Below, piece after piece: positions 1 through 7,585 of a DNA stretch of 47,499 nt. The translations under genes and the position numbers were made by a program. Source of the stretch: DAOUTY01 sp964453665 (GTDB lineage Bacteria; Chloroflexota; Dehalococcoidia; SZUA-161); contig CAYVQT010000019.1 in NCBI GenBank assembly GCA_964453665.1, positions 1-47,499 on the forward strand, read 5' to 3'. Every line of letters starts with the position of its first letter. Positions within the stretch are counted from its first letter, which is position 1. Below the pieces are notes generated by a model. The model saw nothing but the letters and a program-made list of their open reading frames with translations. It had not been told where the DNA came from and did no database searches.

Positions 1-236
1 TTCTCCAGAAAGGGTACATCCCAAATTCATTTTCAGCAATTTATATTACATGACCAACTAATCACAGGACAGGGCGAAGATAATATTAACCGATGCTCAG
101 GCTATTCAGCGGAGTTGAATGTCATATCCAACGTTGCTGAGGGCGCTTTTTTCTTTAGTTGTTTAACTGACTTACCCCACTGAATACCATTTGCCCTAGA
201 CTGTCAGTGATCTCAACCGAGTGGCCATTTTGAATC

Positions 237-268
237 AAACATCTGATTAATATTGAACTCAGATGTTT
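237..268. terminator. Inverted repeat, possible terminator
   Basis: Perfect 10-bp arms AAACATCTGA and TCAGATGTTT are separated by 12 bases. The hairpin lies about 30 bases past the stop codon of the small leftward gene at 298-462. There is no long T run, so a role as terminator is only suggested by position. Confidence 0.4.
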
Positions 269-297
269 CTATGAGTCAAACCTCAGGGTTGAACGAG

Positions 298-462
298 CTA
301 TACAATTATAATGATAGCAATAATCAAAGCGATTACTATAATCCAGTACATGAATCTTTCAATCCAAACACTTATGTGTCCTCCCGATCGCTTCTCCAAA
401 TCTGCTAAACGATCCTCAATGGACTTAAGTCGTTTTTCGTCAGCACTTACATCCGTAGACAC
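298..462 (-). CDS. Small tail-anchored membrane protein
   Basis: A 54-residue protein that opens with GTG and ends in TAG. The first 36 residues are strongly charged and could form a short coiled coil (KRLKSIEDRLADLEKR, residues 10-25). Residues about 38-54 are almost only Ile, Val, Leu and Ala after a Trp and make one membrane span that runs to the C-terminus. A purine-rich GTGGAAGAAA precedes the start. Function is not recognised; the layout of a coiled coil plus one C-terminal span is typical of small cell-envelope or transporter-associated proteins. A hairpin lies downstream (237-268) and another (arms 483-490 and 500-507) just upstream. The reading frame is real-looking, but the start codon is uncertain. 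Confidence 0.55.
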   Translation of the reverse strand: MSTDVSADEKRLKSIEDRLADLEKRSGGHISVWIERFMYWIIVIALIIAIIIIV

Positions 463-645
463 TTTCTTCCACACCCCTTTCTAGTTGTGTCGATCTTACA
501 CACAACTATATTTCGAGAAATATGTGATTACATCGTTCATTCTGCTATATTCAAGTGCCAAATAGGATTAATCGACATATTCAAACCCTTAATTGGCAAT
601 GGATTAATTCTTTACACTACCCATAATCATCCTCAAGGGTGATGT

Positions 646-671
646 AAGTGTATATTTTCGTATATATACTT
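646..671. promoter_or_regulatory. AT-rich dyad upstream of HesB-like gene
   Basis: Arms AAGTGTATAT and ATATATACTT match in 9 of 10 positions when one is reverse complemented, around a TTTCGT centre. It sits where the promoter of the 691 gene should be, directly upstream of its ribosome binding site TAGGAGGAATC. An operator or core promoter is the likely role. Confidence 0.35.
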
Positions 672-690
672 CACGCTTGTAGGAGGAATC

Positions 691-975
691 ATGAAGGCGA
701 CCTCACTCGCAAAAGCAGTTATATACGAAGCATTGCGCCAAAGTGGCGTAGAAAATGACGTGGGTTTACGGACAACCCGCGGTAACGGGAAACTCTTGAT
801 GAAGCTTGATAAGCCCAATCAGAACGACACAGTAATAAAGCTCAATCAATCATCGATAATTATTATAGGCTCGAATTTAGAGGCCGAAATCGGCGATTTA
901 ATTATTGATATCAACCCAGTGGAAGATGAAAATGAACTCGTATTACGACGTTTATGCAAACCTTTACCCTTGTAG
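691..975 (+). CDS. HesB/IscA-like small protein lacking metal cysteines (paralog 1)
   Basis: A 94-residue protein with a very good ribosome binding site (AGGAGGAATC before ATG). The layout is an N-terminal helix, a GLR strand at residues 25-27, a central D...D-x-V-I-K strand pair, then IIIIGSNLEAEIGDLIIDI and a final LVLRR strand. This resembles the HesB/IscA beta fold, but the cysteines that bind Fe-S or iron in IscA are absent; only one Cys occurs, near the C-terminus. Two paralogs occur in this window (12994-13257 and 15674-15952), and the second also precedes an Hsp20 gene, so the gene is probably part of a stress module. The fold assignment is by pattern only; the function is unknown. 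Confidence 0.6.
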   Translation: MKATSLAKAVIYEALRQSGVENDVGLRTTRGNGKLLMKLDKPNQNDTVIKLNQSSIIIIGSNLEAEIGDLIIDINPVEDENELVLRRLCKPLPL

Positions 976-1071
976 GAATTTGCAGTTGCCTTAGAAGTTT
1001 ATAAATATTGAGTATAAGCGAGGGGGTTGGTTAATATAAATGGGTAATAATATAGAAAAGGAGGTTAAAAA

Positions 1072-1539
1072 ATGACTATGATGCGATGGGAACCTTTTAG
1101 GGAGATGATGAGCTTGAGAAACGCCATGGACCGCCTCTTCGACGAGAGCTTCATACACCCAAGCCCCTTCTGGCCAGAGATCGGAGCAGGTAACGTACCA
1201 CTGGATATATATCAAACTGACAAGAACCTCATAGTTAAAGCGACACTACCTGGCGTAAAACCGGAGGAGGTGGATATTTCGCTCTCAGGAGATTCTGTCA
1301 CCATCAAGGGGGAACACAAAGAGGAACAGGAGTCAAAAGAAGAGAATTACTTTCGTAGAGAAATCAAGTATGGCAGTTTCAATCGCACAGCGCGTTTACC
1401 GGTTCCGATTAAAAGCGATAAGGCGGAAGCGACCTTCGACGATGGCGTCTTGACCTTGACTCTGCCTAAAGCGGAGGAAAGCAGGCCGAAGAAGATCAAC
1501 ATTAAACCTAAAGCTATGATTGAAGGGAAAAAGAAATAG
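1072..1539 (+). CDS. Hsp20 / alpha-crystallin small heat shock protein
   Basis: 155 residues, the usual length for a bacterial small heat shock protein. It is an ATP-independent holdase that binds unfolding proteins in the cytoplasm. The N-terminus MMRWEPFREMMSLRNAMDRLF is typical of class A bacterial Hsp20. The alpha-crystallin domain runs from about residue 40 to 140 and shows the VDIYQTD-like first strand, LPGVKPEEVDISL, VTIKGEHKEE and the closing GVLTLTLPK. A lysine-rich tail follows. The Shine-Dalgarno sequence AAGGAGGT is near perfect. It lies 96 bases after the HesB-like gene, an arrangement repeated at 15674-16846. Confidence 0.95.
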   Translation: MTMMRWEPFREMMSLRNAMDRLFDESFIHPSPFWPEIGAGNVPLDIYQTDKNLIVKATLPGVKPEEVDISLSGDSVTIKGEHKEEQESKEENYFRREIKYGSFNRTARLPVPIKSDKAEATFDDGVLTLTLPKAEESRPKKINIKPKAMIEGKKK

Positions 1540-1584
1540 ATGAGATCGGGCCTTCACCCTCGCTTATTCATCCTACATTAAGTA

Positions 1585-1614
1585 TTGACAACATTCACTA
1601 AACTTGCATATAAA
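1585..1614 (+). promoter_or_regulatory. Candidate sigma70-type promoter of ackA operon
   Basis: A perfect TTGACA (1585-1590) is followed after 18 bases by TATAAA (1609-1614). This lies 60 bases upstream of the acetate kinase start in an AT-rich gap. Confidence 0.5.
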
Positions 1615-1673
1615 ACCTATTTGTATTCCAAGCCCAGTTAAGCAAACTTGTATCGATTTGGAGGCATCTCTAC

Positions 1674-2897
1674 ATGAAGGTCCTCGCCATTAACTGTGGC
1701 AGCTCTACGTTGAAATTTACGTTTGTGGAGGCAAGAGAGGGAAATAACCCTGCTTCATCCTGGACTCGGATAGCTGAGGGTAAAATCGATAAGATCGGTT
1801 TAAAGAGTAATCTCGCGTTCAACTCCGTGAATCAAGTCGGGCTGGAAAAAGAAATAGGAATAAGCGACCATGGGGAAGCTATAAAGACAGTAATTCATTG
1901 GTTAAAAAGTGAAGATTTACTTGCAAATAACGAACCGAGCGCTGTAGGTCATCGGGTCGTTCACGGTGGTAACAAATTTCAAAAACCTATTTTGATCAAT
2001 GAAAAGGTTATCGAGGAGATTGCACAAATAAGCCAGTTAGCCCCTCTTCATAATGAACCTTCGTTAATGGCCATTCGTGTCTCTCGCGAGTTAATCGGCT
2101 CGCGCATCCCTATGGTAGCCGTCTTTGATACCGCTTTTCACAGTAATATGCCAATACAGTCTTCGATATATGCAATACCTCATGAATTATCGGAGAGGCA
2201 CGCTATCCGGCGCTACGGTTTTCACGGACTAGCCCATCAATACATGTGTGAACGCTACGCTGCCATTACCTCTACACCCATTGAACAAGCAAAGTTGATA
2301 ACCCTTCAACTGGGTAACGGTTGTTCGGCTGCCGCGGTCAAAGATGGGTATTCATTGGATACTTCAATGGGATTCACCCCTTTGGAAGGGCTGATGATGG
2401 GAACCCGTTGCGGTGATCTGGACCCATCGTTGCCAGGTTTTATAGCTGCTTCAGAAGGGATTGATATAACTGAGGTCGAGATCATCCTGAATACAAGGTC
2501 GGGGCTTCTGGGCGTTTCAGGGTATTCTCAGGATGTGCGAGACTTGGTTACTGAAGTAGAGCAAAAAGACACTCGGGCAATACTATCATTGGACATGTTT
2601 TGTTACCGGATAAAGAAATACATCGGAGCATATCTCGCTGTTCTAGGAGGCGCAGACGCGCTCATTTTTGGTGGAGGCATTGGCGAAAATGTGCCCCTGA
2701 TCAGACAGCGTTCTTGTGAGGGTATGCAATGGTGCGGTTTGAGCATAGATAATAAGCGAAATACGTCTGCTATACAGCACGAAGAGCAGATATCCGCAAA
2801 TGATTCAAGGGTAGCAATATATGTCATCCCAGTGGATGAATCATCGATTATCGTTCGTGATACCATTAACTGTTTGCGAAGCACATTGCACGCATAA
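1674..2897 (+). CDS. ackA: Acetate kinase
   Basis: 407 residues, the normal length for AckA (EC 2.7.2.1), which interconverts acetyl phosphate plus ADP with acetate plus ATP. Both family signatures are visible: INCGSSTLKF near the start and the VFDTAFHSNMP segment in the middle. Also seen are VGHRVVHGG, PLHNEPSL, RRYGFHGLAHQY, LGNGCSAAAV and the nucleotide-binding GGIGENVPLIR. The start is backed by TTTGGAGG nine bases upstream. The gene opens a same-strand run that includes phosphoketolase 2.1 kb downstream. Phosphoketolase makes acetyl phosphate, so the two would yield ATP by substrate-level phosphorylation. Confidence 0.96.
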   Translation: MKVLAINCGSSTLKFTFVEAREGNNPASSWTRIAEGKIDKIGLKSNLAFNSVNQVGLEKEIGISDHGEAIKTVIHWLKSEDLLANNEPSAVGHRVVHGGNKFQKPILINEKVIEEIAQISQLAPLHNEPSLMAIRVSRELIGSRIPMVAVFDTAFHSNMPIQSSIYAIPHELSERHAIRRYGFHGLAHQYMCERYAAITSTPIEQAKLITLQLGNGCSAAAVKDGYSLDTSMGFTPLEGLMMGTRCGDLDPSLPGFIAASEGIDITEVEIILNTRSGLLGVSGYSQDVRDLVTEVEQKDTRAILSLDMFCYRIKKYIGAYLAVLGGADALIFGGGIGENVPLIRQRSCEGMQWCGLSIDNKRNTSAIQHEEQISANDSRVAIYVIPVDESSIIVRDTINCLRSTLHA

Positions 2898-2921
2898 CGG
2901 GTGATAATTAGGAGTTAGATT

Positions 2922-4070
2922 ATGGCCGTATTTTCTATAGACGACTTAAAAACGCTGATCGAGGTGGACAGAAGCAATTGCGTTTCGATATTCCTGCCTA
3001 CCCACAGAACCGGTACCGAAACACAGCAGGATCCCATAAGGCTAAGAAACCTTATACGCGGAGCAGAAAAGGTACTTGTAGAGGCTGGTGTGTCGTCTCG
3101 TGATAGAAGCGGACTGCTTTCGCCCATTAGTGAATTAATCGATGATGTAATATTCTGGCGCTCTCGAAGTAACGGTTTGGCGATATTTTCCTCCCAAGAC
3201 TCATTCCGCTCTTACAAATTACCTCTGGAATTTCAAGAGTTGGTCGTGGTTACCGATCGTTTTCACATTAAACCTGTTCTTCCTCTATTAACATATGACG
3301 GCCAGTTTTACATACTTGCTTTAAGCCAAAACAAAGTAAGACTGCTACAGGGTACACGCTACTCTGTTAATGAAATGGAAAGTGCCGAATTACCGGAAAG
3401 CCTCGCTGAAGCACTTAAATACGATGACTACGAACGGCAAATACAGTATCACACTACCGTGGAATCCAGAGGAGGTAAGGCGGCAGTATTTCACGGCCAC
3501 GGTGGCGCTGCTGATGTGGCCAAGGAAAACATCCTTCGATACTTTAGGAATATAGACCGCGAATTAAAAAAATTAATCGGAAACAGGCAATTCCCGCTTG
3601 TGCTGACCGGTGTTGAATATCTTTTCCCAATCTACAGAGAGGCTAGCACTTATAATTATCTGTTGCCCGAAGGTATGCCAGGCAACCCTGATAAGAGCAG
3701 TGCAGTTGAACTGCACTCCCGCGCATTGGAAATTGTAAAGCCTTATTTTCTCGAGTCGCGCAACAAGGCTATTTCACAGTATTTAAGTCTGCTCGGCACA
3801 GGCAAGACTATAAATAAACTGAACGATGTCCTACCGGCAGCTTTTCGCGGATTAATAGAGATAATATTCGTACCAGTTGGTATCCAAGTTTGGGGGTTAT
3901 ATGACACAATAAATAATTACATCGAACAACACGATGAACAAACAAGTGGAGATGAGGACTTACTTGATTTTGCTGCTATACACACATTAGTTAATAAAGG
4001 GAATGTATATCCTGTGTCCCCACAGGAAATGCCTGACAACTCAATAGTTGCTGCAATATTACGCTACTGA
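2922..4070 (+). CDS. baeRF3-type archaeo-eukaryotic release factor-like protein
   Basis: 382 residues. The opening SIFLPTHRTGTETQQDPIRL, the N-terminal GLAIFSS strand, a central LSQNKVRLLQG segment and the middle LVLTGVEYLFPIYREAS strand match the bacterial eRF1-like baeRF family 3 as I know it. Members keep the domain 2/3 fold of eRF1/Pelota and are thought to act at the ribosome in rescue or hibernation. It starts 24 bases after ackA with a GGAGTTAG ribosome site, so it is cotranscribed with it. No GGQ tripeptide is visible, so peptidyl-tRNA hydrolysis by the classic mechanism is doubtful. The family call is from recall, not alignment. Confidence 0.7.
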   Translation: MAVFSIDDLKTLIEVDRSNCVSIFLPTHRTGTETQQDPIRLRNLIRGAEKVLVEAGVSSRDRSGLLSPISELIDDVIFWRSRSNGLAIFSSQDSFRSYKLPLEFQELVVVTDRFHIKPVLPLLTYDGQFYILALSQNKVRLLQGTRYSVNEMESAELPESLAEALKYDDYERQIQYHTTVESRGGKAAVFHGHGGAADVAKENILRYFRNIDRELKKLIGNRQFPLVLTGVEYLFPIYREASTYNYLLPEGMPGNPDKSSAVELHSRALEIVKPYFLESRNKAISQYLSLLGTGKTINKLNDVLPAAFRGLIEIIFVPVGIQVWGLYDTINNYIEQHDEQTSGDEDLLDFAAIHTLVNKGNVYPVSPQEMPDNSIVAAILRY

Positions 4071-4139
4071 CCGGTGATTTCTAATATTTGAATCGAAGCC
4101 GACGGCTACTGCTTGAAATGAGAATTGAGGGGGTGTCAA

Positions 4140-4409
4140 ATGCAACTGCGAAGATTGCTCATCGACGTTCTGATCCCCCATGAGCCTGACCTGTTCGTAT
4201 TCGCAGAAGGACTCTGTAAGCTGGATAAAGTGGATGGCTTAACAATTCATGTCGTGGAAGTAGACGATAAAACGAAAACCGTCGAAATCACGATCGAGGG
4301 AGAGGAACTGTCTTTTGATGCGATAAAACAGACCATCGAAGACATAGGCGGTTCGATCCACTCGATTGACGAGATTTCAGCTGGCTCAAAAATCGTTATA
4401 CGAAAGTAA
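4140..4409 (+). CDS. DUF211 family protein
   Basis: 89 residues from the ATG at 4140, which has a GAGGGGGTG ribosome site; an in-frame TTG at 4125 would add five residues but lacks one. The sequence fits the DUF211 pattern throughout: LRRLLIDVLIPHEPDL at the start, VDGLTIHVVEVDDKTKTVEI in the middle, and IEDIGGSIHSIDEISAG near the end. DUF211 proteins are small ferredoxin-like-fold proteins found mainly in archaea, with no established reaction. The next gene, 11 bases on, encodes a VIT1/CCC1-type membrane protein, and the two occur together elsewhere. A regulatory or metal-sensing partner role for the transporter is inference. Confidence 0.8.
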   Translation: MQLRRLLIDVLIPHEPDLFVFAEGLCKLDKVDGLTIHVVEVDDKTKTVEITIEGEELSFDAIKQTIEDIGGSIHSIDEISAGSKIVIRK

Positions 4410-4420
4410 AAGATGCAATC

Positions 4421-4936
4421 ATGATCAGTAAATTCATGAGAGGTTTCATGGATGGTTCGCTTTCCACTGTTGGCATCATCATCGGTGCTTCGAGTGCGTC
4501 CATCCCGATTATAATTGCCGCCGGTGTCGGGGGGACCTTGGCCAATGGAATTTCTAACACACTCAGTGCTTTTTCAGCCGAAAGAACAGATCAATATCAA
4601 GAACTTCGCCATGTAGAGGATGCAATGGTAGATAAAGAGCTAAAGGGCTCCATGGTCGAACGGTGGATGCACAAGAGAACTATTATAGCTGGTACAGTCG
4701 ATGGTCTTGCTACTATTATCGGAGGATTGCTGCCAATAACGCCATATCTCGTTGGAATGAAATCTCATACAATGTTCGTTTCCATTGGGCTTGTCATGGT
4801 TTCGGTATCTTTTATCGGAGTATATCTAGGTAAGGTGTCGAGAAGGAATATTCTTGTTTCAGCGGTGAAGATGGCTGTATATGCGGCTATTGTAGCTACA
4901 GTGATATATTTCATTCAATCAGCGATCATCAGCTAA
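4421..4936 (+). CDS. VIT1/CCC1-family membrane protein
   Basis: 171 residues with about five hydrophobic segments. The first helix region FMDGSLSTVGIIIGASS is the family hallmark (DG-x-x-T-x-G-x-x-x-G), followed by a polar loop with ERTDQYQELRHVE and a second repeat containing IIAGTVDGLATIIGGLLPITPY. VIT1/CCC1 proteins move iron or manganese across membranes. The protein is shorter than plant or yeast members but of usual length for archaeal ones. It has only a weak ribosome site and lies 11 bases after the DUF211 gene, so translation is probably coupled. Confidence 0.8.
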   Translation: MISKFMRGFMDGSLSTVGIIIGASSASIPIIIAAGVGGTLANGISNTLSAFSAERTDQYQELRHVEDAMVDKELKGSMVERWMHKRTIIAGTVDGLATIIGGLLPITPYLVGMKSHTMFVSIGLVMVSVSFIGVYLGKVSRRNILVSAVKMAVYAAIVATVIYFIQSAIIS

Positions 4937-4996
4937 TGATTTAACAGGAGAAAAACGAAGATCGATGATTCTATCATCACTGGGACGGAGTAATAA

Positions 4997-7477
4997 ATGA
5001 GTTACAACAAAGCAGAAGCAACCCCTCAAGACGAATGGGTGCAACTATTTAGAAATAGGGATAGCTCGGCTTGTAGTTGGGCTGCTGGTTATGGCTCTAT
5101 TGCTCACAGCACAGAGACTCAAGCGAGAATATTCACGATGGCCGAGATGCTTTCGGCAAAAGGAATCACCGGTGAGGGCGTTCCATTGTTCGATACACTT
5201 CACGCCGCTGATCGTGTTGCCAGCGCTGCCATGTGGATAGCAGTTCACGAAACATACGCACAAAATGTGTATCTGGACGGCAGGGACCTCACCGCTAATG
5301 ATTTCAAACCTCATCCCGAAGGTCATACTGGTGGAGTCCTAAATATGGTTCCAGCCTATGTCGGTTATATGGCAGCTAATGTTATAACGGGACAAACCCG
5401 ATCATGGGTCATGGGACAGGGACATTGTGTCGCAGCAATAGATACAGTCAATCTGCTGCTCGACAACATGATGCCGGCACACGCCGAGAGATACTCAATA
5501 ACCGATGAAGGACTGACGCGCTACGTACGAGATTTTTACTCTTACCGGTTGAATTCCAGCGGCGAACAGGACTCGCCTCTGGGCAGTCATGTAAACGCTC
5601 ATACGGCCGGTGGTATGGCAGAGGCTGGTTATTTGGGTTTCATAGAACTCCAATATGTTCATATGCCGCTTCCTGGAGAGCGTCTTGTTGCTTTTTTAAG
5701 CGATGGTGCGTTTGAGGAAGAAAGGGGAAGCGACTGGTCACCTCGATGGTGGCGTGAAGATGACTGCGGGCTCGTGGTTCCCATAATGATAAATAACGGA
5801 CGGCGCATCGACCAGAGAACAACAATGGCGCAACTGGGAGGTGTGGACTGGTTAGTGGCACATTTGAAACTCAATCATTTCGATCCTATGATCTTCGATG
5901 GAAGGGATCCGGCGGCCTTCGCCTGGGCCATTATAGAAGCCGAAGAAAGGCTTGAGGCTGCGGCCGAGGCTATACGCGCTGGGGGAAAGAAGTATCCGGT
6001 GCATTTACCATATGGCATAGCTGTTGCCCCGAAAGGAGCAGGATTCTATGGAGAGGGCACCAATCTTGCGCATAACCTCCCGCTCATGGCAAATCCAAAT
6101 ACAAATGTTGAAGCCGCGAGGAACTTTAATGAGAGCGCGCGGAGACTCTGGGTCACGCTGACTGATTTGAAAACAGCGATTGGTAAATTTCAGCACCATG
6201 CCAAATCTGGGAGACCTAAAGAAAAAGATCACCCCCTGACAAAGCGAAGCGTGAAATTAAATAAAATCCCCTCGATAACATATCGCCCTGTGTCAAAAGA
6301 CAGGCTAGATATGAGTTCCTGGATGAGATATGCACCCATGTATGCAGTCGATGCCATGTTTCTGGCCGCGGTGCGGGCTAATCCACATTTGAGGCCGCGT
6401 GTAGGCAACCCCGATGAAATGCGCTCGAATAGGCTTCAGGCTACCCTCGATGCCCTCAAATTTCGCGTTACCGATCCCGAACCCGGTATACCCGAGGATA
6501 TTCACGGGGCCGTTATCACGGCGTTGAACGAGTCGGCTGTTGCCTCCGCCGCGCTGGCGAATAAGGGTGGCATCAATCTAATAGCAACTTACGAAGCATT
6601 CGGTGCCAAAATGCAGGGAGTGGTTAGACAGGAAATTATATTTGCCAATCATTGCAGCGGGGTCGCAAATCGCAAACCTGGCTGGCTTTCCATACCACTG
6701 GTGCTTACATCACACACGTGGGAAAACGCAAAAAATGAGCAGTCACACCAGGACCCATCGATGGCCGAATCCATGCTTGGCGAAGTATCAGATGTTTCAA
6801 GGGTTGTCTTTCCGCCCGATTACAATTCGACAGCGGTTGTCATGCAATCTTTGTATCGAACGCAGGGACAGATCTGGTCGTTAGTAGTTCCGAAGTATGA
6901 GACAATTCCTGACCTCTTTACTTATAGAGAGGCCAGGTTTCTTATGAAAGAGGGCGCGATGCGACTTGAGTGGGCTGGATACAATTTGGATAAACAACAA
7001 CTGATTTTAACGGCTATCGGGTCATATCAATTGGAAGAGGTGTTAAAAGCTTCGGCAGAGCTTCGAGGGGCCGAAGTTCCCCATTCGGTCGTTTATATGA
7101 TTGAACCCGGACGTTTTCGTGCGCCACGCAGTAGAGGGGAGTTGGCTCATTTAGCCTCCCAGAATACGATTAAAAAGTTGTATCCGGAGTCAGTTCGGGC
7201 TCGTATATTTGTCACACATATAAGGCCCGAAGTCGCATTAGGGTTATTGAAACCACTCTGCATCGACGGAAAGCGAACTTGTGCCCTAGGTTATATCGGC
7301 CAGGGCGGTACACTCACACCTCCGGGGTTGTTATACGTAAATAAATGCACCTGGGCTCATATACTTGATCTATGTTCTGCCATTCTTCCCGTCCGCCGCA
7401 GTAGTTTGCTCTCTGCTCAACAGCAGGCTGCGCTGGACGGCATATTATCGCCAGAGGGGCCAATCATAGAGATATAA
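4997..7477 (+). CDS. xfp: Phosphoketolase
   Basis: 826 residues, the usual length. This thiamine diphosphate enzyme splits xylulose 5-phosphate and/or fructose 6-phosphate with phosphate into acetyl phosphate and an aldose phosphate. The sequence shows EGHTGGVLNMVPAYVGY, MGQGHCVAAIDTVN, SPLGSHVNAHTAGG, VHMPLPGERLVAFLSDGAFE and NGRRIDQRTTM, which together define the family N-terminal and central domains; the C-terminal domain carries TLTPPGLLYVNK. It is preceded by a GGGACGGAG ribosome site. With AckA (1674) it forms a short route from sugar phosphates to acetate plus ATP. Substrate preference cannot be read from sequence by eye. Confidence 0.95.
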   Translation: MSYNKAEATPQDEWVQLFRNRDSSACSWAAGYGSIAHSTETQARIFTMAEMLSAKGITGEGVPLFDTLHAADRVASAAMWIAVHETYAQNVYLDGRDLTANDFKPHPEGHTGGVLNMVPAYVGYMAANVITGQTRSWVMGQGHCVAAIDTVNLLLDNMMPAHAERYSITDEGLTRYVRDFYSYRLNSSGEQDSPLGSHVNAHTAGGMAEAGYLGFIELQYVHMPLPGERLVAFLSDGAFEEERGSDWSPRWWREDDCGLVVPIMINNGRRIDQRTTMAQLGGVDWLVAHLKLNHFDPMIFDGRDPAAFAWAIIEAEERLEAAAEAIRAGGKKYPVHLPYGIAVAPKGAGFYGEGTNLAHNLPLMANPNTNVEAARNFNESARRLWVTLTDLKTAIGKFQHHAKSGRPKEKDHPLTKRSVKLNKIPSITYRPVSKDRLDMSSWMRYAPMYAVDAMFLAAVRANPHLRPRVGNPDEMRSNRLQATLDALKFRVTDPEPGIPEDIHGAVITALNESAVASAALANKGGINLIATYEAFGAKMQGVVRQEIIFANHCSGVANRKPGWLSIPLVLTSHTWENAKNEQSHQDPSMAESMLGEVSDVSRVVFPPDYNSTAVVMQSLYRTQGQIWSLVVPKYETIPDLFTYREARFLMKEGAMRLEWAGYNLDKQQLILTAIGSYQLEEVLKASAELRGAEVPHSVVYMIEPGRFRAPRSRGELAHLASQNTIKKLYPESVRARIFVTHIRPEVALGLLKPLCIDGKRTCALGYIGQGGTLTPPGLLYVNKCTWAHILDLCSAILPVRRSSLLSAQQQAALDGILSPEGPIIEI

Positions 7478-7585
7478 TTCAAAATGTAAATATTGTAACC
7501 TGTAGTAATCAATGAATTGATCGTAGGAGACGTCTTGGATATTTCGGTGCCTATACCATTACAGGTTTACCGATGAGGAAATAAC

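Noticed and set aside
100..180. Hairpin-like sequence followed by a T run (GGGCGCTTTTTTCTTT) as terminator of a gene left of the window
   Set aside because: The stem has several mismatches and no gene end is visible upstream in the window.
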